Origin: Paenibacillus monticola
Lineage (GTDB): Bacteria > Bacillota > Bacilli > Paenibacillales > Paenibacillaceae
Assembly (NCBI RefSeq): GCF_009664975.1
Contig: NZ_WJXB01000004.1
Coordinates: forward strand, 310,001 to 374,000
DNA length: 64,000 nt
Reading direction: 5' to 3'
Shown: in pieces, positions 24,588 to 33,949 of the stretch
Numbering within the stretch: position 1 is the stretch's first letter
Layout: each line of letters starts with the position of its first letter
Position numbers and translations under genes: made by a program
Notes under the pieces: generated by a model
Databases searched by the model: none
What the model was told of the DNA's origin: nothing
What the model saw: the letters and a program-made list of their open reading frames with translations, nothing else

Positions 24588-25400
24588 ATGAAGGGCAATA
24601 GTGTATTTTTGCGGGACCGTGTACTGCCGCTCTTCGTTTGGGTATTTGGACTGCTTGTGGTATGGGAGGCGGCGTCCTGGATGTTGCTGCATGTGGCGAA
24701 AGCCCCGCTGGCTCAGTCCAAGCTGCCTTATGTTCATGAAGTGATATCTACCCTGTGGAATTATGGGGGTACGCTGCTGAAGGAAGGGTCGGCCACCTTC
24801 GGGAATGCTGGGGTCGGGTTCTTAATCGGTGCAGCGGCTGGTGTTGTGCTAGCCGTGCTGATGAGTCTGTCCAAGACGATAGAACAGTTGACCTTTCCTT
24901 ATGCTGTTGCCTCACAAATGATTCCGATACTCGGTCTTGCGCCAATCATTTACGGTATTGTGCGTGATGAGCAAATCTCGCGGGTTATTATCTCCGGCTA
25001 TATCACGTTCTTCCCAGTTTCACTTAATATGCTGCGTGGTTTGCGCAGTGTCGATCTCTCCGCACTGGAATTAATGCACTCTTACGCTGCCAAACCTTGG
25101 GCAGTGTACTGGAAGCTGCGTTTTCCGGCTGCACTGCCTGGTCTGTTCAGCGGCCTCAAGATTGCTGCTCCTCTCGCTGTGACGGGTGCAATTCTGGTAG
25201 AACTCATGGGTGCACAGCATGGGATAGGTGTCATTATGCTGCGCAATCTCTACTATGGTCCTTCAAATACCTATATGTTCTGGTCTACGGTGATTGTAAG
25301 TGCTTTGCTCGGTATTGTGAGCTATGGTCTGATGACCTTAATAGAACGTCTGGTGGCACCTTGGCAGCCGGAATTCCGCCCGAAAGGAGGTAGCCACTAA
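24588..25400 (+). CDS. ABC importer permease 1
   Basis: About 270 residues with six helices and the binding-protein-dependent inner-membrane motif near residue 170 (LELMHSYAAKPWAVYWKLRFPAAL is the coupling region). AAGGGG ends seven bases before the ATG at 24588, inside the end of the ATPase gene, so the genes are tightly linked. It is paired with a second, homologous permease immediately downstream; both carry the same LMHSYAA segment and are likely ancient duplicates forming a heterodimer. This is unlike many relatives of the SsuC type, which use one permease gene. Confidence 0.86.
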   Translation: MKGNSVFLRDRVLPLFVWVFGLLVVWEAASWMLLHVAKAPLAQSKLPYVHEVISTLWNYGGTLLKEGSATFGNAGVGFLIGAAAGVVLAVLMSLSKTIEQLTFPYAVASQMIPILGLAPIIYGIVRDEQISRVIISGYITFFPVSLNMLRGLRSVDLSALELMHSYAAKPWAVYWKLRFPAALPGLFSGLKIAAPLAVTGAILVELMGAQHGIGVIMLRNLYYGPSNTYMFWSTVIVSALLGIVSYGLMTLIERLVAPWQPEFRPKGGSH

Positions 25401-26317
25401 TGGAAAGCAACGCTGTAAGGGAACCCTCACTTCTAGCCGCTTCTGGTAAAGAGGTGCTCCAGACTCCTTCCGTAACGGTGAGGGAGAAGCGCCCTATGGA
25501 GCCTGGGCTTACCGCAGGCCCTGATAAACAAGGGAAAGCGCGGCGTCCCTTGAAATGGCTGAACACCGGTGTGATTTTACCTTTGCTCGCTGGTATTCTG
25601 TTTCTTGTCTTGTGGGAGCAGGAAATCTTTCATAAAATATTTGATCTGAAGAAATATCAGTTGCCTATACCGTCAGCGATAGTGGCGGCGATGAGAGAGA
25701 ACTTCAGCTTACTGTTGTCCTTTACAGGCTACACGCTGACAGAAGCAGTACTGGGAATGCTGGTCGGTTCCGCCTGTGGTTTCCTGATTGCTTTGGCAGC
25801 TACAGCCTGGCCTCGTTGGGGTGGTGGCAGCCTGACGATGGTCGCGGCGCTAAACGCTGTACCTATCGTTGCGCTAGCCCCCATTATGAACTTGTGGTTC
25901 GGGGACGGAATTGGGTCGAGAGTAGCCATAGTGACTGCAACAACTATGGCTGCGATGGCAATTAATGCTTACAAAGGAATGGCGGCAGTTGATCCGCTAG
26001 CGCTTGACCTGATGCATTCCTACGCTGCGAATAAACCAGCGGTGTTCCGCTACTTGCGTATTCAGAACAGTCTGCCCTACGTGTTCACGGCATTGAAGAT
26101 TAATGCTACAGCCAGTATGATCGGGGCCATTGTCGGAGAATTCTTCTTCTCTTCACGCGGTCTTGGGTATCTGCTCTCTAACTCCATTAAAGTAGCCAAG
26201 ATGCCGCTCGGCTGGTCTTGCATCGTTCTAGCCGCTATCGCCGGAGTGATCTTCTACCTGATCGTGGAACGGCTGGAGAAAGTGTTCATTAAATGGCATC
26301 CTTCTCAACGGGCATAA
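25400..26317 (+). CDS. ABC importer permease 2
   Basis: 305 residues: a hydrophilic N-terminal tail of about 55 residues, then six helices with the coupling segment LDLMHSYAANKPAVFRYLR near residue 210. The ATG shares one base with the stop codon of permease 1, so translation is coupled. AAAGGAGG lies upstream within that gene. The extended N-terminus is not found in permease 1 and has no recognised domain. Together the two permeases make the channel for the NMT1-type lipoprotein encoded next. Confidence 0.86.
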   Translation: MESNAVREPSLLAASGKEVLQTPSVTVREKRPMEPGLTAGPDKQGKARRPLKWLNTGVILPLLAGILFLVLWEQEIFHKIFDLKKYQLPIPSAIVAAMRENFSLLLSFTGYTLTEAVLGMLVGSACGFLIALAATAWPRWGGGSLTMVAALNAVPIVALAPIMNLWFGDGIGSRVAIVTATTMAAMAINAYKGMAAVDPLALDLMHSYAANKPAVFRYLRIQNSLPYVFTALKINATASMIGAIVGEFFFSSRGLGYLLSNSIKVAKMPLGWSCIVLAAIAGVIFYLIVERLEKVFIKWHPSQRA

Positions 26318-26456
26318 ATCCATAACGTTATTACATCCGGTCACAGTGGACAGGGAATAGAGAAACCTCCCACAGCCGTATGCATAGATCACCACGATGG
26401 TAACCATACTGTGCTTTCATCATTACACACTTAAACTTACGGTAGGGGGAGTTCGA

Positions 26457-27566
26457 TTGAAGAACGGGAAAAAAAGAAATTTTCGTGGTGGGCTGTTGGC
26501 GGTAACAATGATATTGGTGGTCTCTTTGATGGCAGGTTGTGGAGGGAATAATAACAATTCGGCGGCTGAAACCACTGCTGCTCCGGCAGCAAATGCTACT
26601 ACTGAACCTACTACGGCACCAACGACTGAACCTGCGGCTGATCCAGTGACGGTTAAGCTGCAACTGAAATGGGTGCCGCAGGCGCAATTCGCTGGTTATT
26701 TTGTCGCACAGGATAAAGGATATTACACAGAAGAAGGCCTTAATGTAGAAATCTTGCCCGGCGGTCCGGATATCGTGCCAGAACAACAGGTGGCAGGCGG
26801 ATCTGCGGACATCGGTGTGGACTGGGTAGCGAGCTTGCTGACCAGCCAAGAACAAGAGATGCCGTTGGTACAGATCGCTCAGATCTTCCAAAAGAGTGGA
26901 CTTGTCCTAGTTTCCAATAAAGATGCCGGTATAGCTACACCTGCTGACCTGAAGGACAAAAAAGTCGGCAACTGGATGGGTGGCAATGAGTTTGAAATCC
27001 TGGCGCTCTTTGATAAATACAAGTTGGACTCCAATAAAGATATCAAGTTTACAAAACAGGGCTTCACGATGGACCAGTTCCTGGGTGGCGACATTGATGT
27101 AGCTTCGGCAATGACCTATAACGAATATCAGATCATACTAGAGTCTGGTATCAAGGCTGAAGACCTGAATGTCATTGACATGAATGACGAAGGTGTAGCT
27201 ATGTTGGAGGATAATCTGTTTGCCAATAAGGAATGGCTTGCTGCCAACAAAGAGACAGCTGCGAAGTTTGTCCGTGCATCCCTGAAAGGCTGGAAAGATG
27301 CTATCGCCGATCCGGCAGCGGCTGTAGACAGTGTGATGAAGCTGGCTGAAGCAGGTAGCACTACGAAAGAGCATCAGTTGACCATGATGAATGAAGTTGC
27401 CAAGTTGATTTTGCCAGAAGGCTTTGACAGTGCCAAGATGGGCTATACCGATGCTGCGGCATTTAAGCAGACTGCAGACATTGCGCTCCAGTTTGGTGTA
27501 ATTAAAAAGGCTTCGAATGTGGATGAAGCCTATACGAATGAAATTGTAGAGATGGCGGCTAAATAA
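26457..27566 (+). CDS. NMT1/THI5-type substrate-binding lipoprotein
   Basis: 369 residues from a TTG at 26457 behind GTAGGGGGAG. The signal peptide ends in VVSLMAGC, a lipobox, followed by a linker rich in Asn, Ala, Thr, Pro and Glu of about 50 residues. The binding domain starts VKLQLKWVPQAQFAGYFVA, the hallmark of the NMT1/THI5-like family (ThiY and relatives bind pyrimidine rings). GGPDIVPEQQVAGGSADIG is the conserved ligand region. There is no thiamine riboswitch upstream, and the neighbours are pyrimidine catabolic genes, so pyrimidine base or nucleoside-derived uptake is more likely than thiamine-precursor uptake. The ligand is inferred only. Confidence 0.87.
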   Translation: MKNGKKRNFRGGLLAVTMILVVSLMAGCGGNNNNSAAETTAAPAANATTEPTTAPTTEPAADPVTVKLQLKWVPQAQFAGYFVAQDKGYYTEEGLNVEILPGGPDIVPEQQVAGGSADIGVDWVASLLTSQEQEMPLVQIAQIFQKSGLVLVSNKDAGIATPADLKDKKVGNWMGGNEFEILALFDKYKLDSNKDIKFTKQGFTMDQFLGGDIDVASAMTYNEYQIILESGIKAEDLNVIDMNDEGVAMLEDNLFANKEWLAANKETAAKFVRASLKGWKDAIADPAAAVDSVMKLAEAGSTTKEHQLTMMNEVAKLILPEGFDSAKMGYTDAAAFKQTADIALQFGVIKKASNVDEAYTNEIVEMAAK

Positions 27567-27590
27567 AGGGTTTTGCTCATATGCATAAGG

Positions 27591-27616
27591 GATGGCCGCC
27601 GGTTTTGGCGGTCATC
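27591..27616 (+). other. GC-rich hairpin between lipoprotein and mmsA genes
   Basis: GATGGCCGCC pairs with GGCGGTCATC around GGTTTT. No T-run follows, so it may be an mRNA-stabilising or processing hairpin that partially separates the importer from the catabolic genes, rather than a full terminator. Confidence 0.5.
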
Positions 27617-27687
27617 TATTATAATCAGTCATTTCAGAAGTTTGGTGGCGTAACAGGCTTCTTAGAATAGAGAAAGAGGTGCGGACT

Positions 27688-29151
27688 ATGTCCCTATTGG
27701 TGACGCAGACCGAAAGAGTTAAGAATTTCGTGAATGGAGTTTGGGTAGAGTCATCGTCTGGACGGGATGAGGAAGTGTTTAATCCGGCGACAGGCGAAGT
27801 GATCGCCTACGTACCCATCTCTAGCCGGGAAGAGTTAGATGCCGCGGTGGAGGTTGCTGCGCTGGCTTATCAATCTTGGAAAAGAATAGCCGTACCCCGG
27901 CGCGCACGTTATTTCTTCCAATATCAGCAGTTGTTGGTGCAGCACTGGAACGAGCTGGCAGAGTTGATTACGCTGGAGAACGGCAAAAGTCTGGAAGAAG
28001 CACAGGGCGAGGTGCTGCGTGGTATCGAATGTGTTGAATTTGCCGCAGGCATTCCTACTCTGATGATGGGCAGCCAACTGCCGGACATTGCCACCGGCGT
28101 TGAATCCGGGATGTACCGCTATCCCTTGGGTGTAATTGGTGGGATTGCACCGTTTAATTTCCCAATGATGGTGCCGTGCTGGATGTTTCCACTGGCTATT
28201 GCCTGCGGAAATACCTTTGTACTGAAGCCTTCAGAACGCACACCGCTCTTGGTGAATCGGCTGGCCGAACTATTCGCGGAGGCGGGTTTTCCGCCAGGTG
28301 TACTGAATGTAGTCCACGGGGCGCATGATGTTGTGAATGGAATGCTGGAGCATGAGGATGTGAAGGCCATCTCCTTTGTGGGCTCGCAGCCGGTTGCGGA
28401 GTATGTATATAAGCATGGGACGTCGCAGGGTAAACGTGTTCAAGCGTTGGCTGGAGCCAAGAATCATTCCATTGTACTTCCGGATGCTGATCTCGATAAT
28501 GCGGTTAAGAACATTATTTCCGCCGCTTTCGGCTCTGCAGGTGAACGTTGTATGGCTTGTTCGGTGGTCGTTGTGCATGAGAATATCGCTGACGAACTCG
28601 TGAGTCGTCTGAAGTCTGCTGCAGATGAGCTCAAGATCGGCAACGGCATGGATAAAGGCGTGTTTCTCGGGCCGGTGATCCGTCAGTCCAATAAGGAACG
28701 CACACTTTCGTACATTGAGACAGGCGAACGTGAGGATGCTGTGCTGGTAAGGGATGGCAGGAAAGATGAGGCGGTAGCTGGAGCAGGTTATTTTATCGGG
28801 CCTACGATCTTCGATCAGGTACAGCCGGGGATGACGATTTGGCGTGATGAGATCTTCGCACCAGTGCTGGCGGTGATTCGAGTCAAGGATCTCGGTGAAG
28901 CAATTGCGGTAACGAATCTATCACCATTTGCAAACGGAGCATGTATCTATACAGACAGTGCCAAGGCCATCCGGGAATTCCGTGAGGAGATCGATGCGGG
29001 GATGTTGGGTGTGAATCTGGGTGTTCCTGCACCTATGGCTTTTTTTCCATTCTCTGGATACAAGAAATCGTTCTATGGGGATCTGCATGCTAATGGTCGT
29101 GATGGTGTTGAATTTTATACCCGCAAAAAGATGATTACTGCCCGTTACTAG
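27688..29151 (+). CDS. mmsA: CoA-acylating (methyl)malonate-semialdehyde dehydrogenase
   Basis: 487 residues of the aldehyde dehydrogenase superfamily, MmsA branch. Visible motifs are: [20 protein letters not shown] near residue 155, cofactor region [11 protein letters not shown] near 232, [13 protein letters not shown] near 255, and the catalytic Cys near 287 in [10 protein letters not shown]. MmsA enzymes use CoA rather than water and lack the general-base Glu. They oxidise malonate or methylmalonate semialdehyde with NAD+ to acetyl- or propionyl-CoA plus CO2, the last step of beta-alanine or beta-aminoisobutyrate breakdown. AAAGAGG sets the ATG at 27688. It precedes the aminotransferase gene by 32 bases. 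Confidence 0.9.
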   Translation: MSLLVTQTERVKNFVNGVWVESSSGRDEEVFNPATGEVIAYVPISSREELDAAVEVAALAYQSWKRIAVPRRARYFFQYQQLLVQHWNELAELITLENGKSLEEAQGEVLRGIECVEFAAGIPTLMMGSQLPDIATGVESGMYRYPLGVIGGIAPFNFPMMVPCWMFPLAIACGNTFVLKPSERTPLLVNRLAELFAEAGFPPGVLNVVHGAHDVVNGMLEHEDVKAISFVGSQPVAEYVYKHGTSQGKRVQALAGAKNHSIVLPDADLDNAVKNIISAAFGSAGERCMACSVVVVHENIADELVSRLKSAADELKIGNGMDKGVFLGPVIRQSNKERTLSYIETGEREDAVLVRDGRKDEAVAGAGYFIGPTIFDQVQPGMTIWRDEIFAPVLAVIRVKDLGEAIAVTNLSPFANGACIYTDSAKAIREFREEIDAGMLGVNLGVPAPMAFFPFSGYKKSFYGDLHANGRDGVEFYTRKKMITARY

Positions 29152-29183
29152 GCAGACATAGGAGTTTGAGAGGAGAGAGAGTT

Positions 29184-30551
29184 ATGCTCAACCTGGGGAC
29201 GGATAGCGAACTTGCCATTAAGAAGGATCAGCAATATTTATGGCACAACATTACACCTTACAGTGAAGCCAATCCACCAATGATTGCCACTTCGGCAAGC
29301 GGCTCGTGGGTGACGGATATTAATGGAGATAAATTTTTGGATGGAATGTCAGGATTATGGTGTGTGAATGTCGGTTATGGCCGTAAGGAACTGGCGGAAG
29401 CGGCTTATAATCAGTTGCTGACCTTGCCGTATTTTCCACTGACACAGAGCCATCTGCCAGCGATCGCACTGGCGGAGAAGCTGAATGAGTGGCTGGGAGA
29501 CGACTATGTGATCTTCTTCTCCAACAGCGGCTCGGAAGCGAATGAAGCAGCTTTCAAAATGGCACGCCAATATCAGCAGCAGATCGGCCAGCATTACCGG
29601 CACAAGTTCATTGCCCGCTACCGCGGCTATCACGGCAGTACGCTCGGTTCCCTGTCGGCAACAGGCCAGGCTCAGCGTAAATTTAAATACGAACCCCTCG
29701 CTGGCGGTTTTCTGCATGTAGCTCCACCAGACAGCTACCGCCGTCCGGCAGGCATGACTGTAGAAGAATTTAACCTCCAATGTGCGCAGACGATTGAGGA
29801 TACGATTGTCTGGGAAGGCGTAGAAACGATGGCGGCAGTGATCATGGAACCTGTGATTACGGGCGGCGGTGTAATCGTCCCTCATCAAATCTATCTGGAT
29901 CGGGTACAGGAAATCTGTACCAAACATGGTGTGCTGCTCATTATTGATGAAGTGATCTGCGGGTTCGGGCGCTCCGGGCGCAACTTCGGACACCATAATT
30001 ACAATGTGAAGCCTGATATTGTGACCATGGCTAAAGGATTAACCAGTGCCTACCTCCCGCTGTCTGCAACTGCAGTTCGCAAGGATATTTATGAGGCTTT
30101 TAAGGATAACAGTGATGACTATGGTCACTTCCGTCATGTGAATACATTCGGGGGCAATCCGGCAGCATGTGCACTTGCTCTGCGCAACCTCGAAATTCTT
30201 GAGCAGGAGAATCTGGTGGAACGTGCGGATATCCTCGGTGAAAGAATATATAGTGAGTTCTCCGAACTACTTGACCATAAGCTGGTTGGCGATATTCGCC
30301 GCTTCGGCTTGGTGATTGGTATCGAGCTGGTTGAGGATAAAGTGAGCAAGAAGCCTGCTGACCTGAGCATAGTTAAAGGGATTATTGCCGAGTGTAAATC
30401 GAAGGGGCTGATCATCGGCAAGAATGGAGATACAGTAGCGGGCTTCAATAATGTACTTACCTTCGCTCCGCCGCTATCCTCCACCGATGAAGATGTGCAG
30501 TTTATCGTAGATACCTTTAAATCTGTGCTGAACGGGAGCTGGGCACAGTAG
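29184..30551 (+). CDS. Class III omega-aminotransferase (beta-alanine:pyruvate type)
   Basis: 455 residues. PLP-enzyme motifs are FSNSGSEANEAAFKMAR near residue 115, LIIDEVICGFGRSG near 255, and the Schiff-base Lys near 284 in TMAKGLTSAY. Class III enzymes of this size act on beta-alanine, beta-aminoisobutyrate or gamma-aminobutyrate. Location directly after mmsA and beside the dihydropyrimidine genes supports beta-alanine as donor, giving malonate semialdehyde for MmsA. AGGAG lies eight bases before the ATG at 29184. The last 35 bases overlap the 3' end of the convergent PucR gene. Confidence 0.88.
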   Translation: MLNLGTDSELAIKKDQQYLWHNITPYSEANPPMIATSASGSWVTDINGDKFLDGMSGLWCVNVGYGRKELAEAAYNQLLTLPYFPLTQSHLPAIALAEKLNEWLGDDYVIFFSNSGSEANEAAFKMARQYQQQIGQHYRHKFIARYRGYHGSTLGSLSATGQAQRKFKYEPLAGGFLHVAPPDSYRRPAGMTVEEFNLQCAQTIEDTIVWEGVETMAAVIMEPVITGGGVIVPHQIYLDRVQEICTKHGVLLIIDEVICGFGRSGRNFGHHNYNVKPDIVTMAKGLTSAYLPLSATAVRKDIYEAFKDNSDDYGHFRHVNTFGGNPAACALALRNLEILEQENLVERADILGERIYSEFSELLDHKLVGDIRRFGLVIGIELVEDKVSKKPADLSIVKGIIAECKSKGLIIGKNGDTVAGFNNVLTFAPPLSSTDEDVQFIVDTFKSVLNGSWAQ

Positions 30552-32205
30552 ATTTCTCCGGGTATAGGAACTGATAGGCACGCAGTGCGACCTGGATGGA
30601 GATGCGGTTCTCGGGCAACATGAAGTCTTCGCCCAATAGTTCGGTAATTTTGTCCAACCGATAATAGAGGGATTGTCTGACGATGAACAGGTTCCGGGCC
30701 GCAATCTGCTTGGAGCCGTCATGGTCCAGATAGACACGCAGGGTGAGCATCAGCTCACTGCCTTTGGTTTGATCGTGATCGATCAGTGGGCCCAGGTAGC
30801 TGCGAATGAAGTTCTCCAGCGTTTTCCCGTCATTCAGGTTCAGCAACAGTTGAAAAACACCAAGCTCCTCGTAGAATAGCAAGGATTTCTGGTAACAAGA
30901 GTAGAGGGACAACGCTTGAACGGCTTCTTGATAACCGGCATAAGCGTGCTTGAGACCCCGCTGGGACTTGCTGACTCCGATGATGAGCTGCAGGTCCTTC
31001 AGTTTCTCATCAGAGCGAATATGCTGCAAGGAATCCAGGGCTTGTTGTAAGCGCAGCTTGCCTGGCAACTTGGACTGGATATCCAGCGCGATGACGGTCA
31101 AGCGGTTATTTTTCAATGTGATCAGCGGACGCAGGGAATATTTCTCGAAGATGGAACGCAGGATGAGCGACAGGTGAAAGGTGATGGACTCCCATTCGTT
31201 CTCTGAACTGTTCCATTTGACGTCACGGGGGTTCTCAATCTCAATAAGGCAGACACGGTAAGGTAGCTCATTTACAACATTGAAGTCAGGGCCGATCAAG
31301 CTCTTGAGTCGATTATCATCTTCAATCCGGCCGTTGATTAGCTCATCCACCCACAGATTCTCGGAAAAGAGCTTGCGCTCCTCCATATATCGCGTGCGCA
31401 GCAGTTCCTGGGCAATAGACAGAGAAGCGGAATCAAGCAGCATACAGTCGAACTCCTGTGGCTTGTGATTACAGACCATCAGGATATAGGCCCAAGTCTG
31501 ATCCAGAGCACCTACAGGCTTCACGGCGATCGTCTTGTTTCCGTATTCACGGAAGTGAGGGGCGGCATCCGGTTGAACGCCTTCCATTTCTTCACTGAAG
31601 GAAGCGAAGAAATTTAGCAGTGGGCTTTGCTCCTCGGGCGAAATGGCCGGGAAGAACAGCGGTTTGCCTTGCAACTGCATGTAGACGATCTGCGTGCGGG
31701 TGCTTTTACACAATAATTGCAGTACTTTCAGTGTTCCTTGCGAGGTCAGCGTTAGACGATGGAATTCACGGGAGATGCTCTCCAGCTCCTGCAGCATCCG
31801 GTGATGGCGGTTAATGATGAGGGAATGCAGGTCAAGTGTGATGTCCACAAACCGCACGGTACGCGGGAATATTATCAGTGGGAAATCGTGGCTATTCGCC
31901 AGGTCGATCATTTCTTGTGGGACATCATTGAAATATGCACCTAGCTCAATGCATAGACAGGCAGCACTCTTATCGATCAGATTTTGCATAAATGCCAAAG
32001 AAGAGGGCAGATCCATACCTACACCAATTCCGGTAGTTAAGATCATCTCTTCTCCATGGATCAGACTTTCGAAGCTTGCACTCTCAAGCACATGAACCCA
32101 ACGGATGGCCCGGTTCAGACCGCTTTTTCCTCCGACGACTTCCGATTCCGCAAACAGTGGTCTCTTCAGTGCATCGCGAATTGTAAATACTAGCTCCCAA
32201 TCCAT
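30517..32205 (-). CDS. PucR-family transcriptional regulator
   Basis: 562 residues with the PucR layout. The N-terminal ligand domain is at about 5-125 (LFAESEVVGGKSGLNR, then ESLIHGEEMILTTG), with a GGDEF-like middle region about 250-400. A C-terminal helix-turn-helix spans about 490-550, with RVYLDHDGSKQIAARNLFIV and the closing LPENRISIQVALRA. PucR relatives activate purine and allantoin or pyrimidine catabolic genes when the substrate is present. It is divergent from preT and convergent with the aminotransferase gene, a position fitting specific control of both operons. Inducer and operator are unknown. TAGACA-AAG-TGTCTA at 32300-32314 lies upstream. Confidence 0.88.
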   Translation of the reverse strand: MDWELVFTIRDALKRPLFAESEVVGGKSGLNRAIRWVHVLESASFESLIHGEEMILTTGIGVGMDLPSSLAFMQNLIDKSAACLCIELGAYFNDVPQEMIDLANSHDFPLIIFPRTVRFVDITLDLHSLIINRHHRMLQELESISREFHRLTLTSQGTLKVLQLLCKSTRTQIVYMQLQGKPLFFPAISPEEQSPLLNFFASFSEEMEGVQPDAAPHFREYGNKTIAVKPVGALDQTWAYILMVCNHKPQEFDCMLLDSASLSIAQELLRTRYMEERKLFSENLWVDELINGRIEDDNRLKSLIGPDFNVVNELPYRVCLIEIENPRDVKWNSSENEWESITFHLSLILRSIFEKYSLRPLITLKNNRLTVIALDIQSKLPGKLRLQQALDSLQHIRSDEKLKDLQLIIGVSKSQRGLKHAYAGYQEAVQALSLYSCYQKSLLFYEELGVFQLLLNLNDGKTLENFIRSYLGPLIDHDQTKGSELMLTLRVYLDHDGSKQIAARNLFIVRQSLYYRLDKITELLGEDFMLPENRISIQVALRAYQFLYPEKSTVPSSRSAQI

Positions 32206-32355
32206 TGCTCTTCCCCCTCGCTCTTCGGTATTGCACAGGCGCCTTGGACTTATTCTATTCTCAGCCCATTCTCACACGTAAAAAATACTGTTTTGAAATT
32301 AGACAAAGTGTCTAGTGCAACGAAAATACGAATTGACTATAGTTTGAATATAATA

Positions 32356-32372
32356 TGTCAGTATATATGACC
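32356..32372. promoter_or_regulatory. Near-consensus second nitrogen box
   Basis: TGTCAGTATATATGACC fits TGTNA-N7-TNACA except for the final base. It lies between pucR and preT and might serve the PucR gene. Confidence 0.4.
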
Positions 32373-32469
32373 TAAATGGATAGAGTTTAAATATATATTT
32401 GTGTTATTTCTTATATTACTACATTAATCCTTAGAAGTAAGTAATTTATTAAGGCAATTCTCGTAATAA

Positions 32470-32486
32470 TGTTATATTATATAACA
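32470..32486 (+). promoter_or_regulatory. GlnR/TnrA-type nitrogen box upstream of preT
   Basis: TGTTATATTATATAACA fits TGTNA-N7-TNACA exactly. With one more base per side it is a perfect 9-1-9 palindrome. Its centre is 50 bases before the preT start codon, so it should overlap the core promoter, the arrangement expected for GlnR repression under nitrogen excess. Confidence 0.78.
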
Positions 32487-32527
32487 TAACACGAACATGA
32501 GTATCTTGCCCAGAGGAGGGACAACGG

Positions 32528-33919
32528 ATGGATCACACTTCTCCATTAACAACTTTTACACCAGATATGTTCATGCGTAACTTTGCTGAGGCTGAGCCGG
32601 GCTTGACCCGCAAAGGTGCAATCGAAGAGTCCAATCGCTGTTTGTATTGTTATGATGCTCCCTGCATTAAGGCTTGCCCAACCAGCATTAATATTCCTTC
32701 TTTTATAAAGCGGATTGCTACCGATAACATGAAAGGTTCAGCCCAGACCATTATGGACTCCAATCCCGTAGGTGCGAGTTGTGCACGTGTCTGTCCTACA
32801 GAGGAATTGTGCGAAGGAGCTTGTGTATTAAATGATGCTTCAGCACCGATCCAAATTGGACTGCTGCAGCGATATGCGACCGATTGGGCAATCAATAGTG
32901 GTGTGCAGCTATTTACAGCTGGTGTGTCTAATGGTAAAAAAGTTGCTATTATTGGTGGCGGCCCAGCCGGACTGTCCGCAGCAAGAGAACTGGCGCGTGA
33001 AGGTTTTGGAGTGGTGATCTATGAAGCGAAATCGCTGGCAGGAGGCCTTGATACGCATGGTATTGTGTCGTTCCGGCTGCCACAGTCGATCTCACTCTGG
33101 GAAGTAGAGCAGGTGGAGAAGCTGGGCGTTGAGATACGGACAGGTGTGAAGGTTGGTATTGATATCACTGTAGAAGAGCTGAAGGCTAACTATGATGCCA
33201 TTGTACTGGCGGCCGGGATGGGTTATGTTCCTCCGATCGGTATCGAGGGCGAGAAGCTGGCAGGCGTGTACGACGCAATTGAGCTGGTAGAATCCACAAA
33301 GACAGGTATTCCAACCCTGGAGCTGATGGGTCAGCGGGTGGCTGTCATCGGTGCAGGCAACACGGCCATTGATGCGGCTACCTGTTCTGTAAGACTGGGA
33401 GCTGCTAATGTGAAGATGGTTTATCGCCGGACCCGTGAGGAGATGACGGCTTATGACTTCGAATATGAATTCGCTAAGCAGGATGGTGTGGAATTTAGCT
33501 GGCTTACCTTGCCGAAGCGTATCGTTGGCGACGAACTGGGCAATGTGACCGGATTGGAATGCGTACAGATGAAGCTGACTGGAGAGACCGGGAAGGATGG
33601 ACGCCTTGTGCCGATGCCGGTAGAGGGTTCCGAGTTCATCATGCCGCTAGAGGCTGTTGTGGTAGCTATTGGGCAAAAGCGGCGCACCGATCTGATCGAT
33701 GCTCTCGGCCTGAAGCATAACTGGGGTATCGTGGATATTGACGAAGCCACCTATAGAACCTCCGACCCGCAGATCTACGCTGCTGGCGATATTGTTTTTG
33801 GCTCCGGTAAAGGTGAAGCCATGGTGGTATCCGCTGCCCAGCAAGGCAAGGAAGCCGCTTATGCGATAGTTAAGCAATATTTGGGACAGCAGGATAGCGT
33901 TGTTGGATCAGCAGTCTAG
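32528..33919 (+). CDS. preT: NAD-dependent dihydropyrimidine dehydrogenase subunit PreT
   Basis: 463 residues. The N-terminus carries Fe-S cysteines in RCLYCYDAPCIKACPTSI and GASCARVCPTEELCEGAC. An FAD-binding AIIGGGPAGLSAARELA lies near residue 140, an NAD(P)-binding VAVIGAGNTAIDAA near 272, and a flavin-closing YAAGDIVFGSGKGEAMV near 415. PreT passes electrons from NADH to PreA, and together they reduce uracil or thymine to the dihydro form. GAGGAGGG precedes the ATG. It is the first gene of the preT-preA-hydA operon, under a nitrogen box. The two subunits correspond to the halves of eukaryotic DPYD. Confidence 0.92.
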   Translation: MDHTSPLTTFTPDMFMRNFAEAEPGLTRKGAIEESNRCLYCYDAPCIKACPTSINIPSFIKRIATDNMKGSAQTIMDSNPVGASCARVCPTEELCEGACVLNDASAPIQIGLLQRYATDWAINSGVQLFTAGVSNGKKVAIIGGGPAGLSAARELAREGFGVVIYEAKSLAGGLDTHGIVSFRLPQSISLWEVEQVEKLGVEIRTGVKVGIDITVEELKANYDAIVLAAGMGYVPPIGIEGEKLAGVYDAIELVESTKTGIPTLELMGQRVAVIGAGNTAIDAATCSVRLGAANVKMVYRRTREEMTAYDFEYEFAKQDGVEFSWLTLPKRIVGDELGNVTGLECVQMKLTGETGKDGRLVPMPVEGSEFIMPLEAVVVAIGQKRRTDLIDALGLKHNWGIVDIDEATYRTSDPQIYAAGDIVFGSGKGEAMVVSAAQQGKEAAYAIVKQYLGQQDSVVGSAV

Positions 33920-33949
33920 GTAGTGAGATATAATAGGGAGGGAACATCA

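Larger units (their letters stand above)
32206..32527. other. Divergent regulatory interval between pucR and preT
   Basis: An AT-rich, gene-free interval of 322 bases. It holds an inverted repeat TAGACA-AAG-TGTCTA (32300-32314), a near-consensus nitrogen box (32356-32372) and a full nitrogen box (32470-32486). I could not fix a convincing -35/-10 pair for either gene. Confidence 0.7.

Noticed and set aside
23510..26456. Thiamine (TPP) riboswitch for the NMT1-type importer
   Set aside because: No CUGAGA or other conserved TPP elements were found upstream of the operon or of the lipoprotein gene.
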